Shown piece after piece: positions 1 through 7,968 of a stretch of 14,834 nt of DNA. The DNA lies in the NCBI GenBank assembly GCA_003489085.1, contig DNJM01000217.1:1-14834 (forward strand), read 5' to 3'. The notes beneath the pieces are model-generated. The model did not search any database. It was not told the origin of the DNA and worked only from the letters and a program-made list of their open reading frames with translations. The translations under genes were made by a program, and so were the position numbers. Numbering within the stretch: position 1 is the first letter of the stretch; each line of letters starts with the position of its first letter. Source of the DNA: Lachnospiraceae bacterium. Lineage in GTDB: Bacteria > Bacillota > Clostridia > Lachnospirales > Lachnospiraceae.

Positions 1-125
1 TATCGAAATAATCTTTGTCTAAAATACACAAAAAAAATCGTGAAATTATTATCTATCAGCATTTTAAGAAGATTAATATTGAATTATGGAAGAATGTGAG
101 CAATAATAAAATAGAAGAAAAGTAA
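1..125 (+). other. AT-rich edge region, possible tail of an upstream gene
   Basis: This stretch is much richer in A and T than the rest of the window. One plus-strand frame is open from 12 to a TAA at 123-125 and reads like a lysine/isoleucine-rich protein end. It stops only 13 bases before the next ATG, a normal operon distance. The same frame has a stop at 9-11, while another frame is open from the left edge to a TGA at 97-99. A run of eight A lies at 30-37 where the frames could join. It may be a gene tail with a frame change, or simply non-coding leader DNA; the window edge prevents a decision. Confidence 0.25.
79..107 (+). promoter_or_regulatory. Possible sigma-A promoter for the regulator gene
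   Basis: TTGAAT at 79-84 and AATAAT at 102-107 are separated by 17 bases and lie 31 bases before the ATG at 139. In DNA this AT-rich such matches arise easily by chance, and the same bases may be coding sequence of an upstream gene, so this is a weak call. Confidence 0.3.
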
Positions 126-138
126 ACGGGAGGTTTCT

Positions 139-1464
139 ATGGCATATCAGATTCTTATTATAACGACAGAATATCTTTCAAGGTATATGGATGATATTTT
201 TAAAATGCATTCGGATAATGTTATTTACCGTATCGTAGAATATAAGCATTTTTCCGAGCTTAGAACACTGTATCAGGAGCATGCACATTGGGCAGATGGA
301 ATTATGACGACTGGTATTGTAGTGGAAACGGTATTAAGGAAAGAGGTAAAGGGTACACTAAAGCCGATACTGTCTCTTGGTACAGATAATGAAAATTTCT
401 ATAAAATACCACTGAAGCTTTTGATCGAGAACCGCAGGCTGGAGCCGGATCGGATTATTTTTGACGTGTTTGTCTGTATTTCACCGAATGCGTCTGTTAT
501 GGAGCTTATACAGAGAAAAAGTGTGAATGATATGTTTCCTCATTTTAATAAATGGCTGGAGCAGGCATCGGTTGAAGAACTCCACAAAATTGAGGAAAGG
601 TGTGTGTCTCAGATAAAAAAACTTTGGGAGGAAGACAAACTCGATATGGTGATCTGCCGTTACAGCAGCATTGTGGAGAGGCTTAAAAGGTTAAAGATTC
701 CCTGTGTATTTGCTGCCATATCGGACGAATATGCGCATCAGATGGTGGAGCATCTTCTGGCAAAAATTAAGCTTGACAAGATAACTGCACATCTGCCGGC
801 GGGTATTTTGGTTACGCCTACGAAACCAGAAGAGGGAGGGTGGAATGAATACCAGGAGTTGAATATCCATAAGACACTTATGGATTTTGCAAAGGAACAT
901 GATCTGAACTTCCTGATTCAAAAAAAGCGTGAGGGCTTACTGGTAATTACGGAAAAAACAGTAGTATCGCATCTTACGAAGGATTTTCAGAGCAGTGAAC
1001 TTTCAGAATATTTGAAGGATTCTGTGGATTTTGATTTGACAGTTTCTTATGGAATCGGTCATACGATTGAAGAGGTGCTGAAAAATATCGTGTATGCCTG
1101 GAGGGCCGCTGACGGATCGGGCGATGCGTTCCTGGTAGATGAGGAAAAGCATTTGACAGGACCTTTGGATAAAGGAAAAACAGTTCTTACAAGTGATATG
1201 GTGAATCCACATCTGCAGGCGGTGGCTAAGCAGGCATCCTTATCGACTATGGTGATCCACAGGCTGAACCGGTTATTATGTCTGCTTGACAAAAGGGAGA
1301 TTACGAGCCGTGAGCTGGCAGATAATTTCCACATTACTGTACGGGAGGCAAGCCGCATCCTTAAAAATCTGGAGACGGCAGGCTTTGCGGCAGCTGTGCT
1401 GCAAAAGTCGGAGCATATGCGGGGGCGTCCGGCTAAGATTTATCATATCAATTGGGAAATCTGA
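139..1464 (+). CDS. Predicted sensor-type transcriptional regulator with C-terminal winged helix
   Basis: A 441-residue soluble protein with no membrane segment. Residues about 165-205 (DMVICRYSSIVERLK, then IPCVFAAISDEY) follow the strand-helix pattern of PrpR N-terminal sensor domains, where a segment of this kind reads a small ligand or upstream signal. Residues about 265-335 contain SYGIGHTIEEVLKNIVYAWR, resembling the degenerate GGDEF-like segment of CdaR-type regulators; no intact GGDEF motif is present, so cyclase activity is unlikely. Residues about 387-438 form a winged helix: ITSRELADNFHITVREASRI is the helix-turn-helix and RGRPAKIYHI the wing. The ATG at 139 follows GGGAGG at 128-133. 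The gene converges on the M42 peptidase gene. The target is unknown; control of the neighbouring peptidase or of an upstream transport or catabolic operon is a guess. The DNA-binding role is well supported, the ligand is not. Confidence 0.65.
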   Translation: MAYQILIITTEYLSRYMDDIFKMHSDNVIYRIVEYKHFSELRTLYQEHAHWADGIMTTGIVVETVLRKEVKGTLKPILSLGTDNENFYKIPLKLLIENRRLEPDRIIFDVFVCISPNASVMELIQRKSVNDMFPHFNKWLEQASVEELHKIEERCVSQIKKLWEEDKLDMVICRYSSIVERLKRLKIPCVFAAISDEYAHQMVEHLLAKIKLDKITAHLPAGILVTPTKPEEGGWNEYQELNIHKTLMDFAKEHDLNFLIQKKREGLLVITEKTVVSHLTKDFQSSELSEYLKDSVDFDLTVSYGIGHTIEEVLKNIVYAWRAADGSGDAFLVDEEKHLTGPLDKGKTVLTSDMVNPHLQAVAKQASLSTMVIHRLNRLLCLLDKREITSRELADNFHITVREASRILKNLETAGFAAAVLQKSEHMRGRPAKIYHINWEI

Positions 1465-1483
1465 TTTTTATCGCATGCCTGGC

Positions 1484-1539
1484 AAAAAAAATAAACCTCT
1501 AAACTGAGTAATTTTGCATTACATCAGTTTAGAGGTTTA
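1484..1539 (-). terminator. Rho-independent terminator of the M42 peptidase gene, possibly bidirectional
   Basis: Bases 1492-1507 and 1524-1539 are a perfect 16-bp inverted repeat. It can extend by 5 more pairs (1508-1512 with 1518-1522) past one unpaired base at 1523, leaving a 5-base loop. Eight A at 1484-1491 become a U-tract on the minus strand, directly after the stem for transcripts of the peptidase gene ending at 1583. On the plus strand the hairpin is followed by CATAATCTTT, a poor U-tract, so termination of the regulator transcript would be weaker. Confidence 0.85.
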
Positions 1540-1582
1540 CATAATCTTTGGACTGCTTCCGGATTTCAGCCGGGAAAAGGTA

Positions 1583-2614
1583 TTATCCCAGATATGCTTT
1601 AATCAATCCGAAGGTATTCGCTACGCCGTCTTTATGGCTCCTTTCATAGCCGTGAGAAGCGTATACGCCTGGTCCGATCAGACCGTGGCGGAGATCATAA
1701 CCGGCGCTTAAGGTTGCTTCTACATCAGAACCGTAATGTGGATATACATCCAGAGCGTAGTCAATGTTATTCTCCTTTGCAGCAGTTACCAGAGCAGTTA
1801 CCAGATCATAGCAGTATGGTCCGCCGCTGTCCTTGGTACAGATGGATACCTGATGCTCGGTGCAGGCAAGACCGTCGCCAACGCAGCCCATATCAACAGA
1901 GATCGCTTCCGTTACACCTGCCGGTACAGAAGCGGCACCGCCGTGACCAACTTCTTCATATACGGTAAAGTGTTCGTAAATGCCTCTGGCTGGTGTTACG
2001 TTTTCATCCTTTAAATATTTTGCATATCCAAGAAGGATACCTGCGCTTAATTTGTCATCCAGGAAACGACTCTTGATATAACCTTTTTCTGTTACACGTG
2101 TTCTTGGATCAAAGCATACATAGTCACCTGTGCAGATGCCCAGCTTTTCTGTGGTCTCTTTGCTGTCTGTTTTTTCATCCAGTACGATTTCCACGGAATC
2201 AAAGGTGCGCTTGGTGCTGCTGTATTCGCCGTTTACATGAACGGAAGCGTTGGCAAGCTGGCAGGTACCTTCATAAGAACCGTTGAAGCGTGTGACAACG
2301 CGGCAGTTCTCAGCTTCTGCATTGTTGGCATTCATACCGCCAATGTTGGTGATGCGAAGAGCGCCATTGGATTTCACTTCTGCAACCATACCGCCAAGAG
2401 TATCTACGTGTGCTTCCAGAAATACGGCATTTTCCTTGTCAGCGCCGCCCAGGTCAACGAGTACACCACCCTTTACGGTCATTTGAGGTGCATAGCCAAG
2501 ACGGGTAAACTCGTCCATCAGATACTTGGTAACTTCTCTTGTATAGCCGGACGGGCTGTCAATGGATAATAATTTTTTTGTCTGTTCGACAATGTAATCA
2601 ACGTACTGATTCAT
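1583..2614 (-). CDS. M42 family metallo-aminopeptidase
   Basis: A 343-residue cytosolic peptidase of the M42 family (glutamyl aminopeptidase / FrvX / YsdC type), which trims N-terminal residues from peptides with two bound metal ions and usually forms large tetrahedral dodecamers. The metal-site motifs appear in order: AHVDTLGG (His69, Asp71), SRFLDDKLSAG (bridging Asp near 186-187), YEEVGHGG (catalytic and ligand Glu220-Glu221), SVDMG (Asp241), and SHGYERSH near the end (His321, the likely last ligand). Length is normal for the family. The ATG is preceded on the minus strand by AGGAAGGGAA (2625-2634) at about 10 bases. It is a single-gene unit: own promoter at 2656-2684 and own terminator at 1484-1539. 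Family members are sometimes annotated as endoglucanase, a historical error. Substrate preference cannot be read from the sequence. Confidence 0.92.
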   Translation of the reverse strand: MNQYVDYIVEQTKKLLSIDSPSGYTREVTKYLMDEFTRLGYAPQMTVKGGVLVDLGGADKENAVFLEAHVDTLGGMVAEVKSNGALRITNIGGMNANNAEAENCRVVTRFNGSYEGTCQLANASVHVNGEYSSTKRTFDSVEIVLDEKTDSKETTEKLGICTGDYVCFDPRTRVTEKGYIKSRFLDDKLSAGILLGYAKYLKDENVTPARGIYEHFTVYEEVGHGGAASVPAGVTEAISVDMGCVGDGLACTEHQVSICTKDSGGPYCYDLVTALVTAAKENNIDYALDVYPHYGSDVEATLSAGYDLRHGLIGPGVYASHGYERSHKDGVANTFGLIKAYLG

Positions 2615-2655
2615 AATAATAAACTTCCCTTCCTAATGTTATTTATCTGTTATTC

Positions 2656-2684
2656 AGTATAACATATCTCGGAAAAGATTACAA
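2656..2684 (-). promoter_or_regulatory. Sigma-A promoter of the M42 peptidase gene
   Basis: Read on the minus strand, TTGTAA (2679-2684) and TATACT (2656-2661) are separated by 17 bases, about 40 bases upstream of the start codon. One or two mismatches per box and ideal spacing make this a good match. It faces away from the valS promoter; the two -35 boxes are about 53 bases apart. Confidence 0.7.
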
Positions 2685-2737
2685 TTCATAGGAAAAAAAG
2701 GTGATTCTTAAGGATTTTTAAAGTTTGAGGGAGTCTC

Positions 2738-2766
2738 TTGACAAACGTAGATTTCCCGGCTATTAT
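2738..2766 (+). promoter_or_regulatory. Sigma-A promoter of the T-box-valS operon
   Basis: A perfect TTGACA at 2738-2743, a 17-base spacer and TATTAT at 2761-2766 predict a start near 2773, just before the first conserved T-box elements. This would be the main promoter of the genes up to 10790. Confidence 0.85.
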
Positions 2767-2772
2767 TAACAT

Positions 2773-3057
2773 TAGTTTAAAGGTGTTGAGAAAGAGGAGT
2801 ACACATCCGTCCCTGAAAGAGAGAATCATCCACGGGCTGAAAGGTGATTGCAGGAAGGCGCTGTGGAAGGTAGCTTTGGAGCCGGATTTCTGAAGCTGTA
2901 TGGGCGTGCAGTGAGTAAGAGATCACGGGAGTTCCCGTTATAGAACGCAAGAGGTATGGAGCAGTCTGCCGGAGAAGCGGAGGATTTCTTCATATGAATA
3001 AAGGTGGTACCGCGGAAATTCGCCCTTTACAGAAATGTAAAGGGCTGTTTTATTTTT
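2773..3057 (+). promoter_or_regulatory. T-box riboswitch, valine type, upstream of valS
   Basis: An untranslated leader of about 285 bases that senses uncharged tRNA and lets transcription continue when charging is low. Visible elements in order are: AGTA at 2798-2801 (the Stem I loop-E type motif), AAAGAGAG at 2816-2823 (AG bulge), a specifier region GGAAGGTAGC with GTA (valine) at 2870-2872 followed by a purine, a Stem III-like hairpin ACGGG-AGTT-CCCGT ending near 2940, and the T-box AAGGTGGTACCGCG at 3001-3014. Within the T-box, TGGT at 3005-3008 can pair with the ACCA end of tRNA-Val. The terminator follows at 3022-3057. The T-box identity is very secure. The exact specifier is inferred from the usual GAA-N-codon-purine layout and the downstream gene. 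Confidence 0.93.
3022..3057 (+). terminator. T-box regulated terminator
   Basis: A 10-bp stem (3022-3031 with 3036-3045) closes a GAAA loop and is followed by TGTTTTATTTTT. The 5' half overlaps the region needed for the antiterminator fold with the T-box at 3001-3014, so tRNA binding should prevent the hairpin. Confidence 0.92.
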
Positions 3058-3082
3058 ACAGGAAATTCAGGGAGGAGACAGT

Positions 3083-5731
3083 ATGGGTAAGATTTTGGAA
3101 AAAACGTATAATCCAAAAGAAATTGAACCAAAATTATATGACAAATGGTGTGAAAAGAAATATTTTCACGCAGAGGTAGATCGGAGCAGAAAGCCGTTTA
3201 CAACGGTAATGCCGCCGCCGAATATTACAGGTAAGCTTCATATGGGACATGCCTTTGACAATACGCTGCAGGATATCCTGATCCGTTATAAGAGAATGCA
3301 GGGCTATAATGCACTGTGGATTCCGGGGACGGACCATGCAGCGATTTCAACTGAGGTAAAGGTTACCAATCAGCTGAAGGAAGAAGGGATTGATAAGAAG
3401 GAGCTGGGGCGTGAGGGCTTCCTCGCCCGGACCTGGCAGTGGAAGGAGGAGTATGCCGGAACGATTGAGACACAGCTGAAGAAGCTCGGTATCTCCTGCG
3501 ATTGGGACAGAGAGCGTTTTACCATGGACGAAGGATGTTCCAAGGCGGTAGAAGAGGTGTTCATCAAGCTATATGAAAAGGGATATATTTACAAAGGCTC
3601 CCGGATCATTAACTGGTGTCCGAAGTGTAAGACCTCCCTTTCTGATGCAGAGGTAGAACATGAGGAACAGGATGGACATTTCTGGCATATCAAGTATCCT
3701 ATCATTGGAACAGACCGCTTCCTGGAGATTGCCACTACCCGTCCGGAAACGATGCTGGGTGATACAGCGATTGCCGTTCATCCGGATGATGAGAGATATA
3801 AAGATATCGTAGGGAAGAAGGTTCTGCTTCCGCTTGTGAATAAAGAGATTCCGGTTGTTGCAGATTATTATGTAGATAAAGAATTTGGTACCGGTGCCGT
3901 AAAGATTACCCCGGCGCACGATCCGAATGACTTCGAAGTAGGTAAGCGCCATAACCTGGAAGAAATCAACATCATGAACGATGATGCAACGATCAATGAA
4001 AAGGGCGGAAAATACGCCGGTATGGAGCGCTATGAGGCCAGAAAGGCAATCGTAAAGGATCTGGAGGAGCAGGGCTATCTGGTAAAGATCGAACCTCATT
4101 CTCATAATGTAGGAACGCATGACCGCTGCGGTACGACAGTAGAGCCGTTGATCAAGCAGCAGTGGTTTGTAAAGATGGAGGAGCTGGCAAAGCCGGCGAT
4201 CAAGGCACTGGAAACAGGTGAATTACGGTTTGTACCGGAGCGGTTTAATAAGATCTATCTGCACTGGCTGGAGAATATCAAGGACTGGTGTATCTCCAGA
4301 CAGATCTGGTGGGGACATCGGATTCCGGCTTATTACTGTGATGAATGCGGTGAATTTGTCGTAGCAAGAGAGGTTCCTGAGAAGTGTCCGCATTGCGGCT
4401 GTACCCATTTTACGCAGGATGAGGATACACTGGATACCTGGTTCAGCTCCGCACTGTGGCCATTTTCTACACTGGGATGGCCGGAGAAAACAGAGGATCT
4501 GGATTATTTCTATCCGACCGATGTACTGGTAACCGGATATGACATTATCTTCTTCTGGGTTATTCGTATGGTATTTTCCGGATTTGAGCATACCGGAAAG
4601 TCACCATTCCATACGGTATTGATTCATGGTCTGGTTCGGGATGCACTGGGACGTAAGATGAGTAAATCCTTAGGAAATGGTATTGATCCGCTGGAAATCA
4701 TTGATAAATACGGTGCGGATGCACTGCGTCTGACGATTGTAACGGGAAATGCAGCAGGAAATGATATGCGTTTCTATGAGGAACGTGTGGAAAACAGCCG
4801 GAACTTTGCGAATAAAGTATGGAATGCTTCCAGATTTATTATGATGAATATGGAAGGAAAGGATATTACGGAGCCGCAGAAGGAAGATCTGGCAATGGCA
4901 GACCGCTGGATTCTGTCAAAAGTGAATACGCTGATCCGGGATATGACGGAAAATATGGACAAATTCGAGCTGGGCATTGCCGTACAGAAGGTATATGATT
5001 TTATCTGGGATGAATTCTGTGACTGGTATATCGAGCTGGTAAAATATCGCATGTATCATGCAGAAGAGAATCCGGTGTCCGCAAACAGCGCGCTCTGGAC
5101 ACTGAAAAAGGTACTTGGCGATGCACTGAAGCTGCTGCATCCGTATATGCCGTTCATAACGGAAGAAATCTACAGCGTACTGGTACCGGAGGAAGAATCC
5201 CTGATGATTTCCAGTTGGCCGGTATACGATGAAGCATGGTATGATGCGGAGGCTGAGAAGCTGATGGATCACATGAAGGAAATCATCCGCGGTGTCAGAA
5301 ATGCGCGGGCGGAGATGAACGTACCGAACAGCCGAAAAGCAAAGGTATACGTAGTATGCCAGGAGGCGGAGCTGTGCGCCGGTTTTATCGGATTGACGGA
5401 TTCCGTACTGCCGCTGATGAGTGCCAGCGAAATGATTGTATCCGGAACAAAGGAAGGCATCGAGGATGATGCTGTTTCTGTAGTGGTACCGGATGCGACC
5501 GTATATATGCCATTATCCGATCTGATTGATTTCGAGCAGGAGACTGCACGGCTTCAGAAGGAAGAAGAGCGTCTGCAGAAGGAGCTGGCACGTGTGAATG
5601 GCATGCTGAACAATGAAAAGTTCATGAGCAAGGCGCCGCAGGCGAAAATAGATGAAGAGAAGGGAAAACTGGAAACATACACACAGATGATGGCGCAGGT
5701 AAAGGAAAGACTGAACCAGCTTCGTAAATAG
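3083..5731 (+). CDS. valS: Valyl-tRNA synthetase
   Basis: A class Ia synthetase of 882 residues, the usual length, that joins valine to tRNA-Val in the cytosol and edits mischarged threonine. PPPNITGKLHMGH at residues 44-56 carries the HIGH signature. KMSKS is at 525-529. Between them lies the CP1 editing domain (about 200-380), containing TTRPETMLGDTAIAVHP. Cysteine pairs C419/C422 and C435/C438 (CDEC and CPHC) look like a zinc ribbon in the catalytic insert; another CPKC pair occurs near residue 180. The C-terminal 65 residues (from about DLIDFEQETARLQKEEERL) form the tRNA-binding coiled-coil arm typical of ValRS. The ATG follows GGGAGGAG (3070-3077) at 6 bases. It is the first gene of the operon and is controlled by the T-box. 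IleRS is excluded by the C-terminal arm and the overall match to ValRS. Confidence 0.98.
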   Translation: MGKILEKTYNPKEIEPKLYDKWCEKKYFHAEVDRSRKPFTTVMPPPNITGKLHMGHAFDNTLQDILIRYKRMQGYNALWIPGTDHAAISTEVKVTNQLKEEGIDKKELGREGFLARTWQWKEEYAGTIETQLKKLGISCDWDRERFTMDEGCSKAVEEVFIKLYEKGYIYKGSRIINWCPKCKTSLSDAEVEHEEQDGHFWHIKYPIIGTDRFLEIATTRPETMLGDTAIAVHPDDERYKDIVGKKVLLPLVNKEIPVVADYYVDKEFGTGAVKITPAHDPNDFEVGKRHNLEEINIMNDDATINEKGGKYAGMERYEARKAIVKDLEEQGYLVKIEPHSHNVGTHDRCGTTVEPLIKQQWFVKMEELAKPAIKALETGELRFVPERFNKIYLHWLENIKDWCISRQIWWGHRIPAYYCDECGEFVVAREVPEKCPHCGCTHFTQDEDTLDTWFSSALWPFSTLGWPEKTEDLDYFYPTDVLVTGYDIIFFWVIRMVFSGFEHTGKSPFHTVLIHGLVRDALGRKMSKSLGNGIDPLEIIDKYGADALRLTIVTGNAAGNDMRFYEERVENSRNFANKVWNASRFIMMNMEGKDITEPQKEDLAMADRWILSKVNTLIRDMTENMDKFELGIAVQKVYDFIWDEFCDWYIELVKYRMYHAEENPVSANSALWTLKKVLGDALKLLHPYMPFITEEIYSVLVPEEESLMISSWPVYDEAWYDAEAEKLMDHMKEIIRGVRNARAEMNVPNSRKAKVYVVCQEAELCAGFIGLTDSVLPLMSASEMIVSGTKEGIEDDAVSVVVPDATVYMPLSDLIDFEQETARLQKEEERLQKELARVNGMLNNEKFMSKAPQAKIDEEKGKLETYTQMMAQVKERLNQLRK

Positions 5732-5766
5732 TGTGTAAACTTAAATTAAGCGAGAGGGTTTCATTC

Positions 5767-7968
5767 ATGAAAAGATTTCGAAAACCGGACATCAAAGGAA
5801 TGTGGGGGAAGGTCAGAAATCTCAAGAGGAAGGACATAAAGACGTATTTCAGACAGCGCAGAGAACGGCGTAATATGATTTTGGAAAAACGGCGGAACAG
5901 CGCATTTGCGAAGAAAATGCAGCCGGTGTATCGGTGGATGAATCATTTGTCACTGCTGCTGCATGCAGTGCTGGCATGCTTTCTGGAATTCTGCATTGAA
6001 GCGATTTCCAGACATTCGGCGTTTGAGGCGTGGGATTTTATGGTGCAGACACCGGCAGTATTTCTATATAATGCTTTTTTGATTTTTCTCACGTTTTCAA
6101 TCGTCTATCTGATGAAAAGAAGGGTATTTGCCAGAATATTGCTCAGCGTATTCTGGCTGGTGCTGGGTGTTACGAACGGATATATGCTGATCAAGCGTGT
6201 AACTCCGTTCAATGCACAGGATCTGAAGGTAATGGCAGAAGCAATTGCTATTATTGATAATTATTTTGATCCGCTTGAGCTGGCTGCATTGTCAGTTGGT
6301 ATCGGTGCACTGGTCGTATGGATTGTGGCCATGTGGCGCCGGGGCGGTCAGTATACCGGAAAGATGCACAGGTGGATCGCTCTTGGAGGAATTGCCGTAT
6401 GTGGTATCCTCTACAGTATCGTGACAAAATATGCAATAGAGAACAGAGTCATTTCAACATATTTTGGAAATATTGCATTTGCCTACGAGGATTATGGATT
6501 CCCATACTGCTTCAGTGCAAGTCTGTTTAATACCGGGATCGATGAGCCGAACGGGTATAGTAAGCAGGCAATGAATAAGATCAGCCAGGACGGTACGATA
6601 ACGCGAAATGAAATGGACAGCGACGTGATGCCGAATATTATTGTCGTACAGCTGGAGTCCTATTTTGATCCGGAGGAGGTAGAATTTTTTGAGACATCAG
6701 AGGATCCGGTTCCGAATCTGCGGAAAATGTATGAGAAATATTCTTCCGGATACTTTAAGGTTCCATCCGTTGGAGCCGGAACGGCGAACACGGAGTTTGA
6801 GGTACTTACGGGCATGAACATGCGTTATTTCGGACCAGGTGAGTATCCGTATAAGACCTATGTCAAGGAGCAGCAGTGTGAGAGTGCCGCATCGGCACTG
6901 GAAGCGCTGGGATACGGGACACACGCACTCCATAATAATGGCGGAAATTTCTACAGCCGTGCCAAGGTGTATAACAATATGGGATTTGACAGCTATACCA
7001 GTAAAGAATTTATGAATATTCTGCAGTTTACTGAAAATGGCTGGGCAAAGGATGATATTCTTGTGGATCACATTCTGGAGGCTATGGACTCGGATGAAAA
7101 TAGAGACTTTGTCTTCTGCGTCAGCGTACAGGGACATGGAGACTACCCGGAGGAGCAGGTGCTGGAGAATCCGAGGATCAAGCTGAACGGAGATATGGAT
7201 GAGGCAACAAAAAATAAATGGGAATATTATGTCAACCAGGTATATGAGATGGATGCTTTTGCAGGACATCTGGTAGAAGAAATGGAAAAGCGTAATGAGC
7301 CAACGGTGATTGTATTCTATGGAGATCATTTACCGACCATGGGCCTTGCGGTAAAGGATCTGAAGAGCCGTTATCTTTATAATACAAATTACGTGATCTG
7401 GGATAATATCGGACTGAAGAAAGAGGACAGAAATATTCCGTCCTATCAGATCATGTCAGAGGTATTTGAACGGTTGGGAATCCATTCGGGAACGATATTC
7501 AATTACCATCAGGAGAGACGGAAGACCAAGAACTATCTGTCCGATCTGGAGCTTCTGCAGTATGATATGCTGTATGGAAAGCAGTATGTATATCAGGGAG
7601 AAGTACCGGAGATCGGAGGCTATATGGAGATGGGCGTCAAGGATGTGCATATCAATAATCTGGTGTCGCATCTGGATGGATCGGTCAGCATCTACGGGGA
7701 TAACTTTACCAAGTATAGTAAAGTCTATATCAACGGAGAAAAGCAGAGCTCTGCTTTCCTGAATAATACCAGAATTGATCTGAAGGAAGCAGAATTCGAA
7801 GAGGGCGATGAGATTACCATCAGCCAGGTGGGGTCGAGCAATACGATTTTCCGTACATCGGCCGTATATGTATATGAAAACGGTGAATTGAAAGAGAGCA
7901 CGGAAGACGGTATGCAGGAGGACTGGGCCGATAAAGAAGAGGAAGAACAGAATGCAGAAGAAAACTGA
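5767..7968 (+). CDS. LTA synthase family membrane phosphoglycerol transferase (sulfatase fold) with Ig-like C-terminal domain
   Basis: A 733-residue membrane protein. A basic cytosolic N-terminus (1-55) precedes five predicted membrane helices (about 60-80, 97-116, 123-142, 171-190, 202-222), then a large extracellular sulfatase/alkaline-phosphatase-fold domain, as in LtaS. Catalytic and metal residues are visible: Glu297 in VQLESY, nucleophile Thr339 in GAGTANTEF, His457 in VQGHGDY, and Asp520-His521 in FYGDHLP. The family transfers glycerol phosphate from phosphatidylglycerol to make lipoteichoic acid or related polymers. Residues about 622-705 form an extra beta-rich segment (VSIYGDNFTKYSKVYINGEK) like an IPT/TIG Ig-fold, followed by a very acidic tail. 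I chose the ATG at 5767 because GAGAGGG (5752-5758) lies 8 bases upstream; a GTG at 5731 lacks such a site. It lies 35 bases after valS and overlaps folC by 17 bases. The substrate in this organism is inferred. Confidence 0.88.
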   Translation: MKRFRKPDIKGMWGKVRNLKRKDIKTYFRQRRERRNMILEKRRNSAFAKKMQPVYRWMNHLSLLLHAVLACFLEFCIEAISRHSAFEAWDFMVQTPAVFLYNAFLIFLTFSIVYLMKRRVFARILLSVFWLVLGVTNGYMLIKRVTPFNAQDLKVMAEAIAIIDNYFDPLELAALSVGIGALVVWIVAMWRRGGQYTGKMHRWIALGGIAVCGILYSIVTKYAIENRVISTYFGNIAFAYEDYGFPYCFSASLFNTGIDEPNGYSKQAMNKISQDGTITRNEMDSDVMPNIIVVQLESYFDPEEVEFFETSEDPVPNLRKMYEKYSSGYFKVPSVGAGTANTEFEVLTGMNMRYFGPGEYPYKTYVKEQQCESAASALEALGYGTHALHNNGGNFYSRAKVYNNMGFDSYTSKEFMNILQFTENGWAKDDILVDHILEAMDSDENRDFVFCVSVQGHGDYPEEQVLENPRIKLNGDMDEATKNKWEYYVNQVYEMDAFAGHLVEEMEKRNEPTVIVFYGDHLPTMGLAVKDLKSRYLYNTNYVIWDNIGLKKEDRNIPSYQIMSEVFERLGIHSGTIFNYHQERRKTKNYLSDLELLQYDMLYGKQYVYQGEVPEIGGYMEMGVKDVHINNLVSHLDGSVSIYGDNFTKYSKVYINGEKQSSAFLNNTRIDLKEAEFEEGDEITISQVGSSNTIFRTSAVYVYENGELKESTEDGMQEDWADKEEEEQNAEEN

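Noticed and set aside
1714..2569. Plus-strand open frames across the M42 peptidase gene
   Set aside because: The minus strand carries an intact peptidase with all metal motifs; the plus-strand frames are unconvincing shadows.
1583..2614. Endoglucanase annotation of the M42 gene
   Set aside because: Some M42 proteins carry this name in databases, but the metal-site motifs are those of aminopeptidases.
2994..3179. Open frame of 61 codons starting inside the T-box leader
   Set aside because: It runs through the T-box, the terminator hairpin and the start of valS in another frame; no ribosome site and no protein-like features.
3569..4591. Long antisense open frames within valS
   Set aside because: They are opposite to a clear valS coding sequence, have no ribosome sites and follow from codon composition. 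The same holds for the antisense frames over the LTA-synthase-family and TPR genes (6697-7329, 10089-10826).
5731..5766. GTG at 5731 as start of the LTA-synthase-family gene
   Set aside because: The extra 12 residues have no ribosome site in front, while the ATG at 5767 has GAGAGGG at ideal distance.
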